Shown here: one piece after another, positions 8,672-18,098 of the stretch
How the letters are laid out: each line of letters opens with the position of its first letter
Numbering within the stretch: position 1 is the first letter of the stretch
NCBI RefSeq assembly: GCF_031880315.1
Contig: NZ_CP134771.1
Span: 744,001-808,000 of the forward strand
Direction of reading: 5' to 3'
Length of the DNA: 64,000 nucleotides
DNA from: Pseudomonas baltica
GTDB taxonomy: Bacteria; Pseudomonadota; Gammaproteobacteria; Pseudomonadales; Pseudomonadaceae
Program-made: the position numbers and the translations under genes
The notes under the pieces: model-generated
What the model was told of the DNA's origin: nothing
Databases searched by the model: none
The model's input: only the letters and a program-made list of their open reading frames with translations

Positions 8672-10263
8672 GGTTGCACCCAGGTGTCATAGAACTGCAA
8701 GCGTGACGATGCTTCGTAATGCAGGCCGTGTACCTTGGGCCCGCGAGCGATCACCGTCGCCAGCTCGATCAGTGCCAGGGCGTGCCCGCCCTCGATCAAC
8801 TGCTGGCTGGCATCATCGATCAATGCCTGGCGCTGTTTGGCGTCCAGGGTCGCCGCCGATTGGGCGAGGCGCTCGTCCACCGGGCCAGGCTCGCGTTTGC
8901 TGACATTATAGCCGGGGGCCTGGAACACCGTGCGCAACACATCGGGGTCGGCACGCGTGAGGTTGAGAAACCGAGCGCCATAGTCGCCGCTCGCCTGAAT
9001 GGCGGTGACCTGGCTGATGGTGGTCTTGTTGAGCTGGAGCTCCACACCCACTTCGCGAAACTGTTGCTGGACCAGCTCCAGAATCGGCACGGTCTGCCAG
9101 TACGTCAGTTTGAACGACAGGCGCTGGCCGTTCTTCTGCCGGATACCGTCGGCGCCGGGCAGCCAGCCGGCTTGCTCGAGCAAGTTCCGCGCGGCGCCGG
9201 GGTCGGCCTTGAGCAACGGTGACAAGTCACGGTAATACGGCGTGCTGCTGGCCAGCAGCGCCGTGGCCGGGCGTTGATAGCGCGAGATGATCGGCTGGAA
9301 ATCCGCACGATTGATGGCCTTGTTCAGCGCCTGGCGCACCCGGCCATCGGTGAACAGCGGCGAGGTTTCGTTAAGCACCAGCACATACACCACCCCCGGA
9401 TTGGCCCGTGTCAGGAGCTTGAGGCCCTGCTGCTCGATACTGCCTTCATCCTGCGGCGATACCGCCGTGTTGACGTCGATCTGCCCGGACGCGAGGCTGC
9501 CCAGGCGCACACCGGACTCGGCGATGATAGTAAACTCCAGGTTATCCAGCCAGGCGCGGCCTGGGTGAGCGGCCAGGCTCGACGGCCAGGCGTAGTCCTT
9601 GCGCGCCTGCAGCGACACCGCCTGGTTGTGCACGAAAGCCTTCAAGGTGAACGGCCCGGAGCCGATCAATTGGCCCTGGCAACGATCGGCCGGCGCCAGC
9701 GCCACGGTGCTCGGCGCCAGCAGCCCCAGGCTCATGGTCGAAGTCGCTTGCAGGAACTGCGCGTTGGATTGTTTGAAGCGCACCACCACGGTATGGGGGT
9801 CTGGCGTCTGGATCTGCTCCAGGCCGGCCAGGTAGGTACCGCCCAGTATCGAACGAGCGCCAAGGGCGACGATGCCTTCAAGGTTGGCCTTGACCGCCTC
9901 GGCATTCAGCGGGCTGCCGTCGCTGAAGGTCACCCCGTCGCGCAGATGAAAAGTGAATTGACGAGAGTCATCGGAGATTTCCCAGCGCTCCGCCAGCCAC
10001 GGCACAATGGTGCCGGTTTTCGGGTCCTGATCCGTGAGGGAATCGACCAGTTGCCGGCCGACGTTCAACGCCGTGTTGTTGCCCGCCTGCTGGGGGTCGA
10101 CACACTGCGGGTCACCGTCCAGCGCGACACGCAGCGTGCCGCCGACCTGGGGCGCGACATTTGCCACCTTGGCCGGGGCATCGGCTTGCGGCCCGCAGGC
10201 GGCCAGCAACACGACCATGGCACTGGCGAGCGCCACCACGGGTAAAAATACACGCTGGCTCAT
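8668..10263 (-). CDS. ABC importer substrate-binding lipoprotein, family 5 (peptide/nickel/opine type)
   Basis: The product is about 531 residues. It starts with a signal peptide ending in a lipobox (VLLAAC), so the mature protein is probably a Cys-anchored lipoprotein. The mature part has the family-5 pattern: a GGTLRVALDGDPQCVDPQ opening strand, RQLVDSL, the LAERWEISDDSRQFTFHLRDGVTF block and a long C-terminal lobe. The start at 10263 overlaps the stop of the monooxygenase gene by ATGA, so the longer upstream open frame is not used. Family-5 proteins bind peptides, nickel, glutathione, opines and more. The adjacent LLM monooxygenase and SsuA-like protein hint at an organosulfur or amine ligand, but this is inference. 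Confidence 0.92.
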   Translation of the reverse strand: MSQRVFLPVVALASAMVVLLAACGPQADAPAKVANVAPQVGGTLRVALDGDPQCVDPQQAGNNTALNVGRQLVDSLTDQDPKTGTIVPWLAERWEISDDSRQFTFHLRDGVTFSDGSPLNAEAVKANLEGIVALGARSILGGTYLAGLEQIQTPDPHTVVVRFKQSNAQFLQATSTMSLGLLAPSTVALAPADRCQGQLIGSGPFTLKAFVHNQAVSLQARKDYAWPSSLAAHPGRAWLDNLEFTIIAESGVRLGSLASGQIDVNTAVSPQDEGSIEQQGLKLLTRANPGVVYVLVLNETSPLFTDGRVRQALNKAINRADFQPIISRYQRPATALLASSTPYYRDLSPLLKADPGAARNLLEQAGWLPGADGIRQKNGQRLSFKLTYWQTVPILELVQQQFREVGVELQLNKTTISQVTAIQASGDYGARFLNLTRADPDVLRTVFQAPGYNVSKREPGPVDERLAQSAATLDAKQRQALIDDASQQLIEGGHALALIELATVIARGPKVHGLHYEASSRLQFYDTWVQP

Positions 10264-11624
10264 ACCGACACCCCACGGGCCGCAGCGCGCCGGCCGGCAT
10301 GCCGATTGGGGATGCGCGGCAAACCGAGGTTTTCCCGCAGGGTGGTGCCCTGATACTCGCGCCGGAACACCCCGCGGCACTGCAACTCCGGTACCACCTG
10401 TTCGGCGAAATCGCTGATGCCCTGTTGCAGGCCGGAGAACATCACATTGAAACCGTCCGCAGCACCGGCCTCGAACCACGCCTGGAAGTCATCGGCGATA
10501 CTCTGCGGGGTGCCGATCAGGATCCGATGCCCGCCCGCCGTGAGCTTGTTGAACAGCTGGCGCACGGTGGGCCGTTCGCGACGAATCAGGTCGAACACCA
10601 GTTTCTGCCGGCTCTTGTGGGTGTTGGTGTCGAACTGCTCGGGCGGCAGCGGAACCACCGAATCGAAGGGCAACTGCGACAGATCGAAGCCCAGGCTGGC
10701 GAAGCGCGAAATCGAGCGCAAGAACGCTTTGGGTTCGAGCAGCGCCTGCAACTGTTCGTATTTGTCTTCGGCCTCGGCCTGGGTACGGCCGACCACGGTG
10801 GACACCCCAGGCAGGACCTTCAAGTGCTCGGGATCGCGCCCCAGCGCGGCGGCGCGTTGCTTGATCTCCTGATAGAATGCCACGCCCTGCTCGATGGTGT
10901 GCTGCGCAGTGAAGATCAGCTCCCCGGCCCGCGCCGCCAGTGCCCTGCCCGAATCCGAAGAGCCGGCTTGGGCGATCACCGGGTAACCCTGCGCCGAGCG
11001 CGAAGCATTGAGTGGTCCACGGACCTGGAAGTGCTTGCCGTGATGGTCGAGCACGTGCAGTTTGTCGGTGTCTGCCCAGCGTCCGCTGGCCTTGTCCTGC
11101 ACGAAGGCGTCGTCTTCCCAGCTGTCCCAGAGACCGGTCACCACGTCGTAGAACTCTTCGGCGCGCTCGTAACGGTCGGCGTGCAGCACATGGGCGTCGC
11201 GGTTGAAGTTTTCGCCGCCGCCCAGCGACGTCACCAGGTTCCAACCGACCCGACCGCCACTCAGGTGATCGATCGAGGCCAGCTTGCGGGCGATGTTGTA
11301 CGGCTCGTTGTAGGTGGTGCTCGCCGTGGCGATCAGGCCGATATGGCGGGTGGTCAGCGCCAATGCCGGGAGCAGCACCAGCGGGTCCCAGCGCACGCTG
11401 TTGGGGCCGTTGGCGATCAGCTCCAGGTCGGGCTCGATATTGACCGTGTCATTGAAAAACAAGGCGTGAAAGCGGGCTTTTTCGAGGGTGTCGGCCAACT
11501 GGCGAAAATGCTCGAAGTCCTGAAAAGCGTTCGGCTGGGCGGAAGGATGGCGCCAGCTCGAACCGGTGATACCGGCGCTGGGGATGAACGCGCCGAGGAT
11601 GATCTGCTTGTGCGAGGTACTCAT
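10260..11624 (-). CDS. LLM-class flavin-dependent monooxygenase, NtaA/SnaA/DszA group
   Basis: The product is about 454 residues, the normal size for this group of reduced-flavin-dependent monooxygenases (nitrilotriacetate, pristinamycin and dibenzothiophene sulfone enzymes). Visible family blocks are ARKLASIDHLSGGRVGWNLVTS (residues GGRVGWNLVTS are diagnostic), RYERAEEFYDVVTGLWDSW, and YPVIAQAGSSDSGRALAARAGELIFTA. The start is ATG at 11624 with AAGGA seven bases upstream; a TTG six bases earlier is not needed. It needs FMNH2 from a reductase, and none is encoded in the window. Operon position between the TonB receptor and the importer suggests that it oxidises the imported compound to release sulfite or an amine. 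The exact substrate is unknown. Confidence 0.9.
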   Translation of the reverse strand: MSTSHKQIILGAFIPSAGITGSSWRHPSAQPNAFQDFEHFRQLADTLEKARFHALFFNDTVNIEPDLELIANGPNSVRWDPLVLLPALALTTRHIGLIATASTTYNEPYNIARKLASIDHLSGGRVGWNLVTSLGGGENFNRDAHVLHADRYERAEEFYDVVTGLWDSWEDDAFVQDKASGRWADTDKLHVLDHHGKHFQVRGPLNASRSAQGYPVIAQAGSSDSGRALAARAGELIFTAQHTIEQGVAFYQEIKQRAAALGRDPEHLKVLPGVSTVVGRTQAEAEDKYEQLQALLEPKAFLRSISRFASLGFDLSQLPFDSVVPLPPEQFDTNTHKSRQKLVFDLIRRERPTVRQLFNKLTAGGHRILIGTPQSIADDFQAWFEAGAADGFNVMFSGLQQGISDFAEQVVPELQCRGVFRREYQGTTLRENLGLPRIPNRHAGRRAAARGVSV

Positions 11625-11636
11625 GGCCAATCCTTG

Positions 11637-14093
11637 TCAGAAGTTGTAGCTCAGGCGCGTGTACCAGAAGCCGCCGTAGGGGTCGAAAGGCGAAATACTG
11701 CCAAAGCGCGGGAAGCCGTTGATGTCGCCCGCCGGGTAGCCGTTGTTGTCGGCGCGCACGTCGAACAGGTTGTTGGCGCCCACCGCCACCTCAAAGTCGT
11801 GGGTCACGGCGTAGGCGACTTCCAGATCGGTCAGCCACTTGGCGCCGTAGGTCACGTCGTAGTCGGGGTTGGCGTCGCGGGCGGTGACCTTGTCGTAACG
11901 GGTGAGTGCGGCGTTGACGGTGAAGCGGTCGATCTTCCAGTTGCTGCTGAAAATCAACTTGGTCTTGGGGTTGGCGACGGTCAGGTAGCCCTGGGCAACC
12001 CGGTCGAACAACTGCAGGTTGCTGCCGGCCGCAGTGAGCGCCGCAGGGGTCGACTTGATGTCGTCCAGCTGGGTCTTGTTGTAGTTGAAGGCCACGCCAT
12101 ATTTGACCGCCCCATAGGCGCCGTAATCGACGCGATAGTCGGTGACCAGGTCGATGCCGCGGGTGGTGGTGTCGGCGGCGTTGGTGAAGTACTTGATCTG
12201 GTAGCCCGGCTTGAAGCCATTGGCGACCAGCACCTGATTGACCCCGGCGCCAGAAAGAAAGCCGGTCTGGGCGATGCGATCCTTGATCTCGATCTGGTAG
12301 GCGTCCAGGGTCACACTGGCGGCTGGCAGGGGCTGCCAGGTGAAGCCCAGGCTGAGGTTGCGGGATTTCTCCGGTTTCAACGACTCGGCGCCGAGCGCTT
12401 GCGCCAAGGGCGAATCGACCCGCACCGATTTGGCCTCGACGAACTGCGCCACGCCATTGACCAAGGTGTACTGGTTGGAGGTTTGCGCATATACCGACTG
12501 CGACAGCGATGGCGCGCGAAAGCCGTTGCTCAGGGTACCGCGCAGGGCGAAAGTCGAGGTCAGGTCGTAGCGCAGCGATAGCTTGCCGCTGGCGGTGTTG
12601 CCCGAGTCGTCATCGTAATGCTCGAAACGCCCGGCCACGCCGACGTAGAACTTCTCGGTGGGGTTCAGGCCCAGGTCCACATAGCTGGCGTAGCTGTTGC
12701 GGCTGGCCTGGCCGGCGTCTTCCGGGGTCAGGGTAATCGCGCCCTGGGCGCCTACGGCAGCGGGCCTGCCGGCCAGGGGGCCGCTGGGGTAGATATAGCC
12801 GCCGTTGAGGTAGGCCAACGCATCATCGGATTCGGTCTTGTAGCGCTCATGGCGGTGCTCCAGGCCGGCAGACAGTTGCAGGGGCTTGCTCAGGCCGACC
12901 TCGAAAGCGCGGGTAATATCGAGGTTGTTGGTCCACTGATCGAAGGTGCTGGTATAGGTGTCGAAGTGAGTCGGGCTGCTGGGCCCCAGCGAGGCGTTGA
13001 GGGTTTCGTCGGCGCCGGAGTGGCCGACGTCGCGGCCGAAGGTCGAGCTCAGGTCCCAGTGCCATTCGCCGGCCAGCCCCTTGGCCCCTGCCGCGGCCTG
13101 GTAGTCGTCTTCGTCCAGGGTGTAGAACGGCGCCGTGCCGTCCGGGTAGATCGCCGGAATGATATTGGTGGAGTTGGGCCGGCGGTAGTTCTGCCCGCCC
13201 TTGGCTTCGCGGTGGCTGTAGGTCGAGAACGAGTACAGGCTGACGTCATCCTGCAGCGGCAGTTCGGCGTTATAGCCGACCTTGATGTCCTTGATTTTCG
13301 GCAGGCCGTTTTTCTGCACGTCGTGGTCGACCGTGGCCTCACGCGGGTCGGGCGAGCCGTCGGCCTGGGGGTAGTAGAACGCCCCGGTGGCGGCGCGCGA
13401 GCGGGTGGCGGTCTGCTGCGACTTGGCATCCAGCGACAGGTTGAAGAAGCCATCGTTGGGCAGCGCGAAGCCGTTGTTGAGCGTCTGGCGAAGGGTGCCG
13501 CCATCGCCCTTGTAGTATTGGCCATACGAGGTGCTGGCCGTGCCGCCGTGATCGTTCTGCTTGAGGATGATGTTGATCACCCCGGCGATGGCGTCCGAGC
13601 CGTATTGCGCCGAGGCACCGTCGCGCAGCACTTCGATGTGATCGATGGCGCTCACCGGGATCATGTCCAGATCCACCGGATTGGTGCCGTAGGCGGCGGT
13701 GGAGTCGAGGTTGATCACCGCACTGTTGTGGCGGCGCTTGCCGTTGACCAGCACCAGCACGTTGGAGCCGTTGAGGCCGCGCAGGCTATAGGGCCGCGCG
13801 ATGCTGTCGTTGGACGATCCGGACGGGCGCTGCTGGAACGACGGCAAGGCTTTCGACAGCGCAGCGCGCAGGCTGCCACCACCGGCCTGCTGCAGCTGCG
13901 CACCACTGATGACGTCGATGGGCGCGGGGCTGCTGGTGACGGTGCGCGCTTCGCTGCCGCGCGAACCGGTGACGATAACGGTGCCGAGGGTGTCGTCGGT
14001 GTCGGTGCTGTCGGCAAAGGCCGGTTGCAGGGCGAAGCCGGCCAGCAGCAAGGGGGCAAGACGCAGCGAGACAGCATTGGCGATCAGCTTCAT
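11637..14093 (-). CDS. TonB-dependent outer-membrane receptor
   Basis: The product is 818 residues. After a signal peptide ending near ALQPAFA comes a TonB-box-like TVIVTGSR segment, then the plug domain (RPYSLRGLNGSNVLVLVNGKRR, IDHIEVLRDGASAQYGSDAIAGVINIIL by key residues). A long beta-barrel follows, ending in the aromatic C-terminal signature LSYNF expected for BamA recognition. The plug carries the full VLRDGxSAxYGSDAIAGVINI motif, so it appears functional. It sits in the operon between the monooxygenase and the SsuA-like binding protein. Receptors in this position in sulfur-scavenging clusters import organosulfur compounds or sulfate esters. That role is inferred here, and a siderophore role is less likely given the neighbours. 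Confidence 0.95.
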   Translation of the reverse strand: MKLIANAVSLRLAPLLLAGFALQPAFADSTDTDDTLGTVIVTGSRGSEARTVTSSPAPIDVISGAQLQQAGGGSLRAALSKALPSFQQRPSGSSNDSIARPYSLRGLNGSNVLVLVNGKRRHNSAVINLDSTAAYGTNPVDLDMIPVSAIDHIEVLRDGASAQYGSDAIAGVINIILKQNDHGGTASTSYGQYYKGDGGTLRQTLNNGFALPNDGFFNLSLDAKSQQTATRSRAATGAFYYPQADGSPDPREATVDHDVQKNGLPKIKDIKVGYNAELPLQDDVSLYSFSTYSHREAKGGQNYRRPNSTNIIPAIYPDGTAPFYTLDEDDYQAAAGAKGLAGEWHWDLSSTFGRDVGHSGADETLNASLGPSSPTHFDTYTSTFDQWTNNLDITRAFEVGLSKPLQLSAGLEHRHERYKTESDDALAYLNGGYIYPSGPLAGRPAAVGAQGAITLTPEDAGQASRNSYASYVDLGLNPTEKFYVGVAGRFEHYDDDSGNTASGKLSLRYDLTSTFALRGTLSNGFRAPSLSQSVYAQTSNQYTLVNGVAQFVEAKSVRVDSPLAQALGAESLKPEKSRNLSLGFTWQPLPAASVTLDAYQIEIKDRIAQTGFLSGAGVNQVLVANGFKPGYQIKYFTNAADTTTRGIDLVTDYRVDYGAYGAVKYGVAFNYNKTQLDDIKSTPAALTAAGSNLQLFDRVAQGYLTVANPKTKLIFSSNWKIDRFTVNAALTRYDKVTARDANPDYDVTYGAKWLTDLEVAYAVTHDFEVAVGANNLFDVRADNNGYPAGDINGFPRFGSISPFDPYGGFWYTRLSYNF

Positions 14094-14099
14094 GTCGAT

Positions 14100-15068
14100 T
14101 CAACCATTCAAAAGGGAAGAGAAATCGTTGCGCCACAGTGGGCGGACATCCACCGGGCGGGGCAGCAAGCCGCTGTTGAAAAATGTATCGGCGACCTGCT
14201 GCTGGGTGTTCACGGCGGTGTCGTTGAAGGCCACCAGGCGCCCTGGTCGGCTGCGCCGTTCGGCCTGTTGCAGGTACAGCGCCTGATCGATCCCAGTCAG
14301 TGCCTGGCTACGCGCAGCCCAGGCTTGCGGGTGCTGTTGCACCCAGTCCCAAGTGGCCCGTTCGCGCAGCAGAAAGTCGCCGATGCGTGCCCTTCGTCCC
14401 GCGTCATCGAGCGCCTGGGCCGTGGTCGCGATCAGGTAATTGCTCGAGCCATAGCGACGGGTGTCGGGCAGCAAGCGTCCCTCCATGCCGGACTCGGCCT
14501 GCAAGGCACTGATACCGCCCACCACCACAGCATCTATGTGGCCGCTGCGAAACGCCGTGAGGGCGTCCTGCATGGGCATCGGCACCGGGGTGATGTCTTG
14601 CAGCGTCAGGCTGTTTTTCTGTAGCAGGTCGAGCAGGAAGAAATGATTGTTGGTGGCCCGCACGTAGCTGATGCTCTTGCCCTTGAGGTCGGCCACCTGG
14701 TGGATGGCGGACTGACGCTTGACCACCACGGCGGTGTCGTTGGCGTCCCCCTCGAACGAGGCGATCAGCGCCAGCGGCGAGCCTGCCGCCTGAGCGAACA
14801 CCGGCGGTATCTCGCTCATGTAGGCGTAGTCGAGGTCGCCGCTGCGCAAGGCTTCGAGCACGATGTTGCCTCCGGCCGTGTCGACCCACTGTACCGGGTA
14901 AGGCGTCTGGTCCTGGCCGGCGAGGTCGAGAAACGACGCGGCCAGGCCCTTGTAGCGCCACACCCGCAGCGGGGGTTCGGCGGCCTGCAACGCCGGGGCG
15001 CCTAGCCAGCCGCCCGCGCACAGGGTGGCACCGACGCCGAGCAAGCGGCGTCGTGAGAAGTGCTGCAT
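14100..15068 (-). CDS. Periplasmic binding protein of the SsuA/TauA (sulfonate/taurine) type
   Basis: The product is 322 residues with an N-terminal twin-arginine-like signal (SRRRLLGVGATLCAGG), then the two-lobe NMT1/SsuA fold. Typical blocks are LEALRSGDLDYAYMSEIPPVFAQAAG and DLKGKSISYVRATNNHFFLLDLL. This family binds sulfonates, taurine, nitrate or thiamine precursors. No SsuB/SsuC-type partner is encoded nearby. It must use the family-5 importer in the same operon, a distant transporter, or serve another task. Six bases separate it from the TonB receptor gene and nine from the aldolase-like gene. Confidence 0.88.
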   Translation of the reverse strand: MQHFSRRRLLGVGATLCAGGWLGAPALQAAEPPLRVWRYKGLAASFLDLAGQDQTPYPVQWVDTAGGNIVLEALRSGDLDYAYMSEIPPVFAQAAGSPLALIASFEGDANDTAVVVKRQSAIHQVADLKGKSISYVRATNNHFFLLDLLQKNSLTLQDITPVPMPMQDALTAFRSGHIDAVVVGGISALQAESGMEGRLLPDTRRYGSSNYLIATTAQALDDAGRRARIGDFLLRERATWDWVQQHPQAWAARSQALTGIDQALYLQQAERRSRPGRLVAFNDTAVNTQQQVADTFFNSGLLPRPVDVRPLWRNDFSSLLNG

Positions 15069-15077
15069 GGCGTGTCC

Positions 15078-15905
15078 TCAGTCCAGGAGGTCGGGTTCTT
15101 CGACGCGGATGCGGTCCCACAGCGGCAAGAAATTCAGCCAGCCAAAAAACTCGTGGCGCGCCTTGTTGCTCTCTGCTGGCGGATGGTCCAATGCCGGAAT
15201 CACCGGCGCGCCCGCTGCGTGGGCCAGCAGATGGGCGCGGGCGGTGTCATCGGCAATGATGAAACGCCAGGCGGCGCTTTCCACCGACTCGCCGACCGTC
15301 CACAGGCCATGGTTCTGCCAGATCAACAGGCTGTTGTCGGCGAAGTGTTCGACGAAGGCCCGGCTGACCGTGTCGCGGTCTTGCTCAAGCCCGCCTTCGG
15401 CATTGCGCAGTTGATGACGAGGGAACAGCACCTGGTCGTTGTGGAAGGCCGCGGACTCCGCCGTGATGGGGTCGAACAGGCGCCCCAGCGACGACCACAC
15501 CCGCCCATGAAAACCATGCAGATGGGCGATGCCGACGACCTCGGGCCGTGCGCGCTGCAGATCGTAGTGCAACTCCAGAGCGCTGGTGTTGAGCACGCCG
15601 TCACCCTCCACCACCTGCCCGTGACCATTGACCCGCAGCAGGTGCGACACGGATATCTGCGAGAACGGCACGCCCAGCGGATTGATCCAGTAGTGGTCCG
15701 GCTCCAGCGGATCGCGGGCGGTAAAGTGGCCGGCCACGCCAACTTCGAAACCGTAGCGGGCGAACAGCCGATAGGACGCCGCCAGCCGCTCCTTGCGGTG
15801 CTGGCGCTCTTGCAGGGGATCGCTATGACGAGGAATGCTGTGCAGGGTCAGACGATGGTTGTCGGACGGCAGCGTGTAGATGCTCTGGGGGAAACGGTGG
15901 CTCAT
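15078..15905 (-). CDS. Class II aldolase/adducin family protein
   Basis: The product is about 275 residues. The family zinc-site pattern is present: an early GHFTARDP loop, HLHGFHGRVWSSLGR (two His ligands) and a later LLIWQNHGLWTVG segment with a third His. Members are aldolases, decarboxylases or dehydratases acting on sugar phosphates and small ketones. The ATG at 15905 is chosen because GTGAGGG lies seven bases upstream; the open frame extending to 15995 crosses the promoter region. It is the first gene of the eight-gene operon. Together with an oxygenase and importers it may cleave the carbon skeleton left after desulfonation (inference). Confidence 0.88.
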   Translation of the reverse strand: MSHRFPQSIYTLPSDNHRLTLHSIPRHSDPLQERQHRKERLAASYRLFARYGFEVGVAGHFTARDPLEPDHYWINPLGVPFSQISVSHLLRVNGHGQVVEGDGVLNTSALELHYDLQRARPEVVGIAHLHGFHGRVWSSLGRLFDPITAESAAFHNDQVLFPRHQLRNAEGGLEQDRDTVSRAFVEHFADNSLLIWQNHGLWTVGESVESAAWRFIIADDTARAHLLAHAAGAPVIPALDHPPAESNKARHEFFGWLNFLPLWDRIRVEEPDLLD

Positions 15906-16406
15906 GAACAGGCCCTCACAGATAGAAGGGGGATGGTTATCCTCCTCCGTGTGGGGGTCGGGGTGCCTGGCTTTGTAATAAGCCGGACACGACAATATTT
16001 GTATAAAAACGCCGTGTAAAATTCTTTTAATGCATAAGCTGATAATTAACAGATCTGATTATAAACCGTGCAAATGATGCGTAGATTGCATCTTCTCCCT
16101 TCGAGGTCGAATGGTAGCGTTACCAGCATAAAACCTGCGCTGCCGTGCTTTCGATAACGGTCGCTTATCCTGAATACCGCTAGAGAACCTGTGCTTTTAA
16201 ACGTCATATCCGGCTATAAGGTTATGCATAAAGGGTATTTAGAAGTAATCCTTTAGAACCATATGCTTGGAATCGCCACTCCTTTATAGCGCTGTGTCCC
16301 TATGCCCTAGCGATTGTACAGAGCGGTGCGGATCGACAGGGTGCTGCACAGTCGACGATGAACTTCGCAGGGAACGCGCTTCACTATTTGTCTTGGAGCC
16401 TCCTTC
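15906..16406. promoter_or_regulatory. AT-rich 501-bp divergent intergenic region
   Basis: This region separates the monooxygenase/TonB operon (minus) from the ehu-like operon (plus) and holds no credible gene. From about 15980 to 16310 it is visibly AT-richer than the flanking genes. It contains TTATGCATAA (16222-16231) and a similar TTAATGCATAAG (16028-16039). A sigma70-like promoter for the minus operon is listed separately. For the plus gene I find no clear -35/-10 pair. GGAG lies just before the start at 16407. Confidence 0.6.
15992..16020 (-). promoter_or_regulatory. Candidate sigma70 promoter of the TonB/monooxygenase/ABC operon
   Basis: On the minus strand TTTACA (16020-16015) and TATTGT (15997-15992) are separated by 17 bases, each matching four or five consensus positions. 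The implied transcript start is near 15985, leaving a leader of about 80 bases before the aldolase-like gene. Confidence 0.45.
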
Positions 16407-17279
16407 ATGAATGCCCGCAAAGTTTTATCGCTGCCCGCTGTATTCGGCTCAGCCTTGCTGTTGAGCGCTCTGTGCTCGTTCCCCGCACTGGCAGGGCTGC
16501 TGGAAAAGGGTCGGGCCGACGGCCTCACCGCCGGTATCGCCAACGAGCAGCCCTATGCCTACATCGGCACCGACGGCAAGGCCACCGGCGCCAACGTCGA
16601 GATATTGAAAGCCGTGCTGGCGCCGCTGGGCATCAACAAGATTGAAACGCCGATCACCGACTTCGGCTCACTGGTCCCTGGGCTCGCGGCCGGGCGCTTC
16701 GACCTGATCGGCGCCGGGCTGTTCATCAATCCGTCGCGCTGCAAGGTCATCGGTTACTCCAACCCGGTCACCCGCTCCGGCGGTGCGTTTATCGTCAAGG
16801 CCGGCAATCCGCTGAAGCTGCACAGCCTCAAGGACGTCGCCGCCAACGGCAAAGCGCGACTGGCCACCCAGCCTGGCAGCAATCAGGTACAGGAAGCCAA
16901 GGACAGCGGTATCGCCAGCGCCAATGTGGTGCTGTTCGACAAGGACACCGAGGCCCTGGCCGCCCTGCAGGCCGACCGCGTCGACGTGGTGTACTTTCCG
17001 GACGCCGAGATCATCAGCCTGGTGAAAAAGGCCAACAGCCCGACCATCGAGAGGGCGCTGCCGTATGAACAGATCCCCGACGCCCAAGGCAAACCCACCT
17101 GGAATTACCACGCCTACGGCCTGCCGAAAAACGACCCTGCATTCACCGCTGCCTTCAACGAGCAACTGGCCAAGCTGCGCGCTTCGGGCGAGCTGCTGAA
17201 GATCCTGCAGAAATACGGCTACACCGAGAACGAACTGCCGGACACCAGCGTGACCGCCGAGCAGCGCTGCAGCCTCTGA
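16407..17279 (+). CDS. ehuB: Periplasmic amino-acid-type binding protein, EhuB-like (ectoine/hydroxyectoine family)
   Basis: The product is 290 residues with a cleavable signal peptide (hydrophobic core to about residue 30, ending FPALAG). The two-lobe SBP-3 fold shows the ligand-site blocks GIANEQPYAYIGTDGKATG, DFGSLVPGLAAGRFDLIGAG and TQPGSNQ. The GLxAGRFDxIGAGxFINPxRC pattern is typical of EhuB, which binds ectoine in the periplasm. The start has GGAG at a normal distance. It opens a four-gene operon with two permeases and an ATPase. Ectoine is the best guess, but other compatible solutes or amino acids are possible. Confidence 0.75.
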   Translation: MNARKVLSLPAVFGSALLLSALCSFPALAGLLEKGRADGLTAGIANEQPYAYIGTDGKATGANVEILKAVLAPLGINKIETPITDFGSLVPGLAAGRFDLIGAGLFINPSRCKVIGYSNPVTRSGGAFIVKAGNPLKLHSLKDVAANGKARLATQPGSNQVQEAKDSGIASANVVLFDKDTEALAALQADRVDVVYFPDAEIISLVKKANSPTIERALPYEQIPDAQGKPTWNYHAYGLPKNDPAFTAAFNEQLAKLRASGELLKILQKYGYTENELPDTSVTAEQRCSL

Positions 17280-17417
17280 CGCGGCAGTGACCTCGGATGC
17301 ACAACGAGACCTCTCGATGCCTGCCCTGTACACGCCAAGCCGGGATGAAACCGGCTTTTCAGGCGAATGAATGCTGACCTTCACCCACCCAACACTGGCG
17401 GGCCTGGAGCTGATGTG

Positions 17418-18098
17418 ATGGTTTTTGATCCTGCTGTTCTAGACACTGCCGGCTTCATTGCCCGGCAGTTGGCGTCGGGCGCGCTGTTGACCCTGAAAAT
17501 CACCTTGCTGGCGCAGATCGTCGTGGTGGTGATGTCGTTCATCATTGCCCTGATGCGCCTGTCGCCCTGGCGAGCGCTCCGGTGGCTGGCCACGGTGTAC
17601 GTCGAAATCCTGCGCGGTATTTCGGCGTTGGTATTGCTGTTTTATCTGTTCTTCATTCTTCCGCTATTCGGCATCAGGCTGTCGCCGATGACCACCGGGG
17701 TCATCGGCCTGGGCCTGACCTTCTCGGCCTATGGTTCGGAAATCGTGCGCTCGGCACTGGCCAACGTCAGCCGTGGCCAGCGCGACGCGGTGCGCGCCCT
17801 GGACTTCGATTCATTCACGGCGCTGCGGCGGATCATCCTGCCCCAGGCCCTGCCCTTCATGTTGCCGCCCATGGGCAATCAACTGGTCGAGCTGCTCAAG
17901 ACCACCTCGCTGGTGTCGCTGATCAGCCTGAGCGACCTGACCTTTTCCGGCGCGCAGTTGATTACCACGCTGGGCCAGCAAACCTTGATCTGGTGCATCG
18001 TGCTGGTCTGTTATTTCCTCATGGCCTGGCCATTGAGCTGGCTGGTACGCCGCTATGAGCGGCACATGACCGCCTGGCGTCAGGAGTCGCCGCCATGA
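17418..18098 (+). CDS. ehuC: Amino-acid-type ABC permease, EhuC-like
   Basis: The product is about 226 residues with five or so membrane helices and the HisM-type EAA loop RDAVRALDFDSFTALRRIILPQA. I start it at the ATG at 17418 because GGAG lies about ten bases upstream, whereas the upstream in-frame ATG at 17367 has no ribosome site. The gap of about 140 bases after ehuB is unusually long for this operon and holds no gene. It overlaps the next permease by ATGA. Confidence 0.8.
   Translation: MVFDPAVLDTAGFIARQLASGALLTLKITLLAQIVVVVMSFIIALMRLSPWRALRWLATVYVEILRGISALVLLFYLFFILPLFGIRLSPMTTGVIGLGLTFSAYGSEIVRSALANVSRGQRDAVRALDFDSFTALRRIILPQALPFMLPPMGNQLVELLKTTSLVSLISLSDLTFSGAQLITTLGQQTLIWCIVLVCYFLMAWPLSWLVRRYERHMTAWRQESPP

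Noticed and set aside
10161-12581. An 806-codon open frame on the plus strand opposite the monooxygenase and TonB receptor genes
   Set aside because: It is antisense to well-supported genes, has low-complexity Gly/Ala/Val/Arg composition typical of GC-rich shadow frames and shows no known domain.
16028-16231. Two ATGCATAA-containing palindromes as a paired operator
   Set aside because: They are about 190 bases apart and differ in flanks. In an AT-rich region such short palindromes arise easily.
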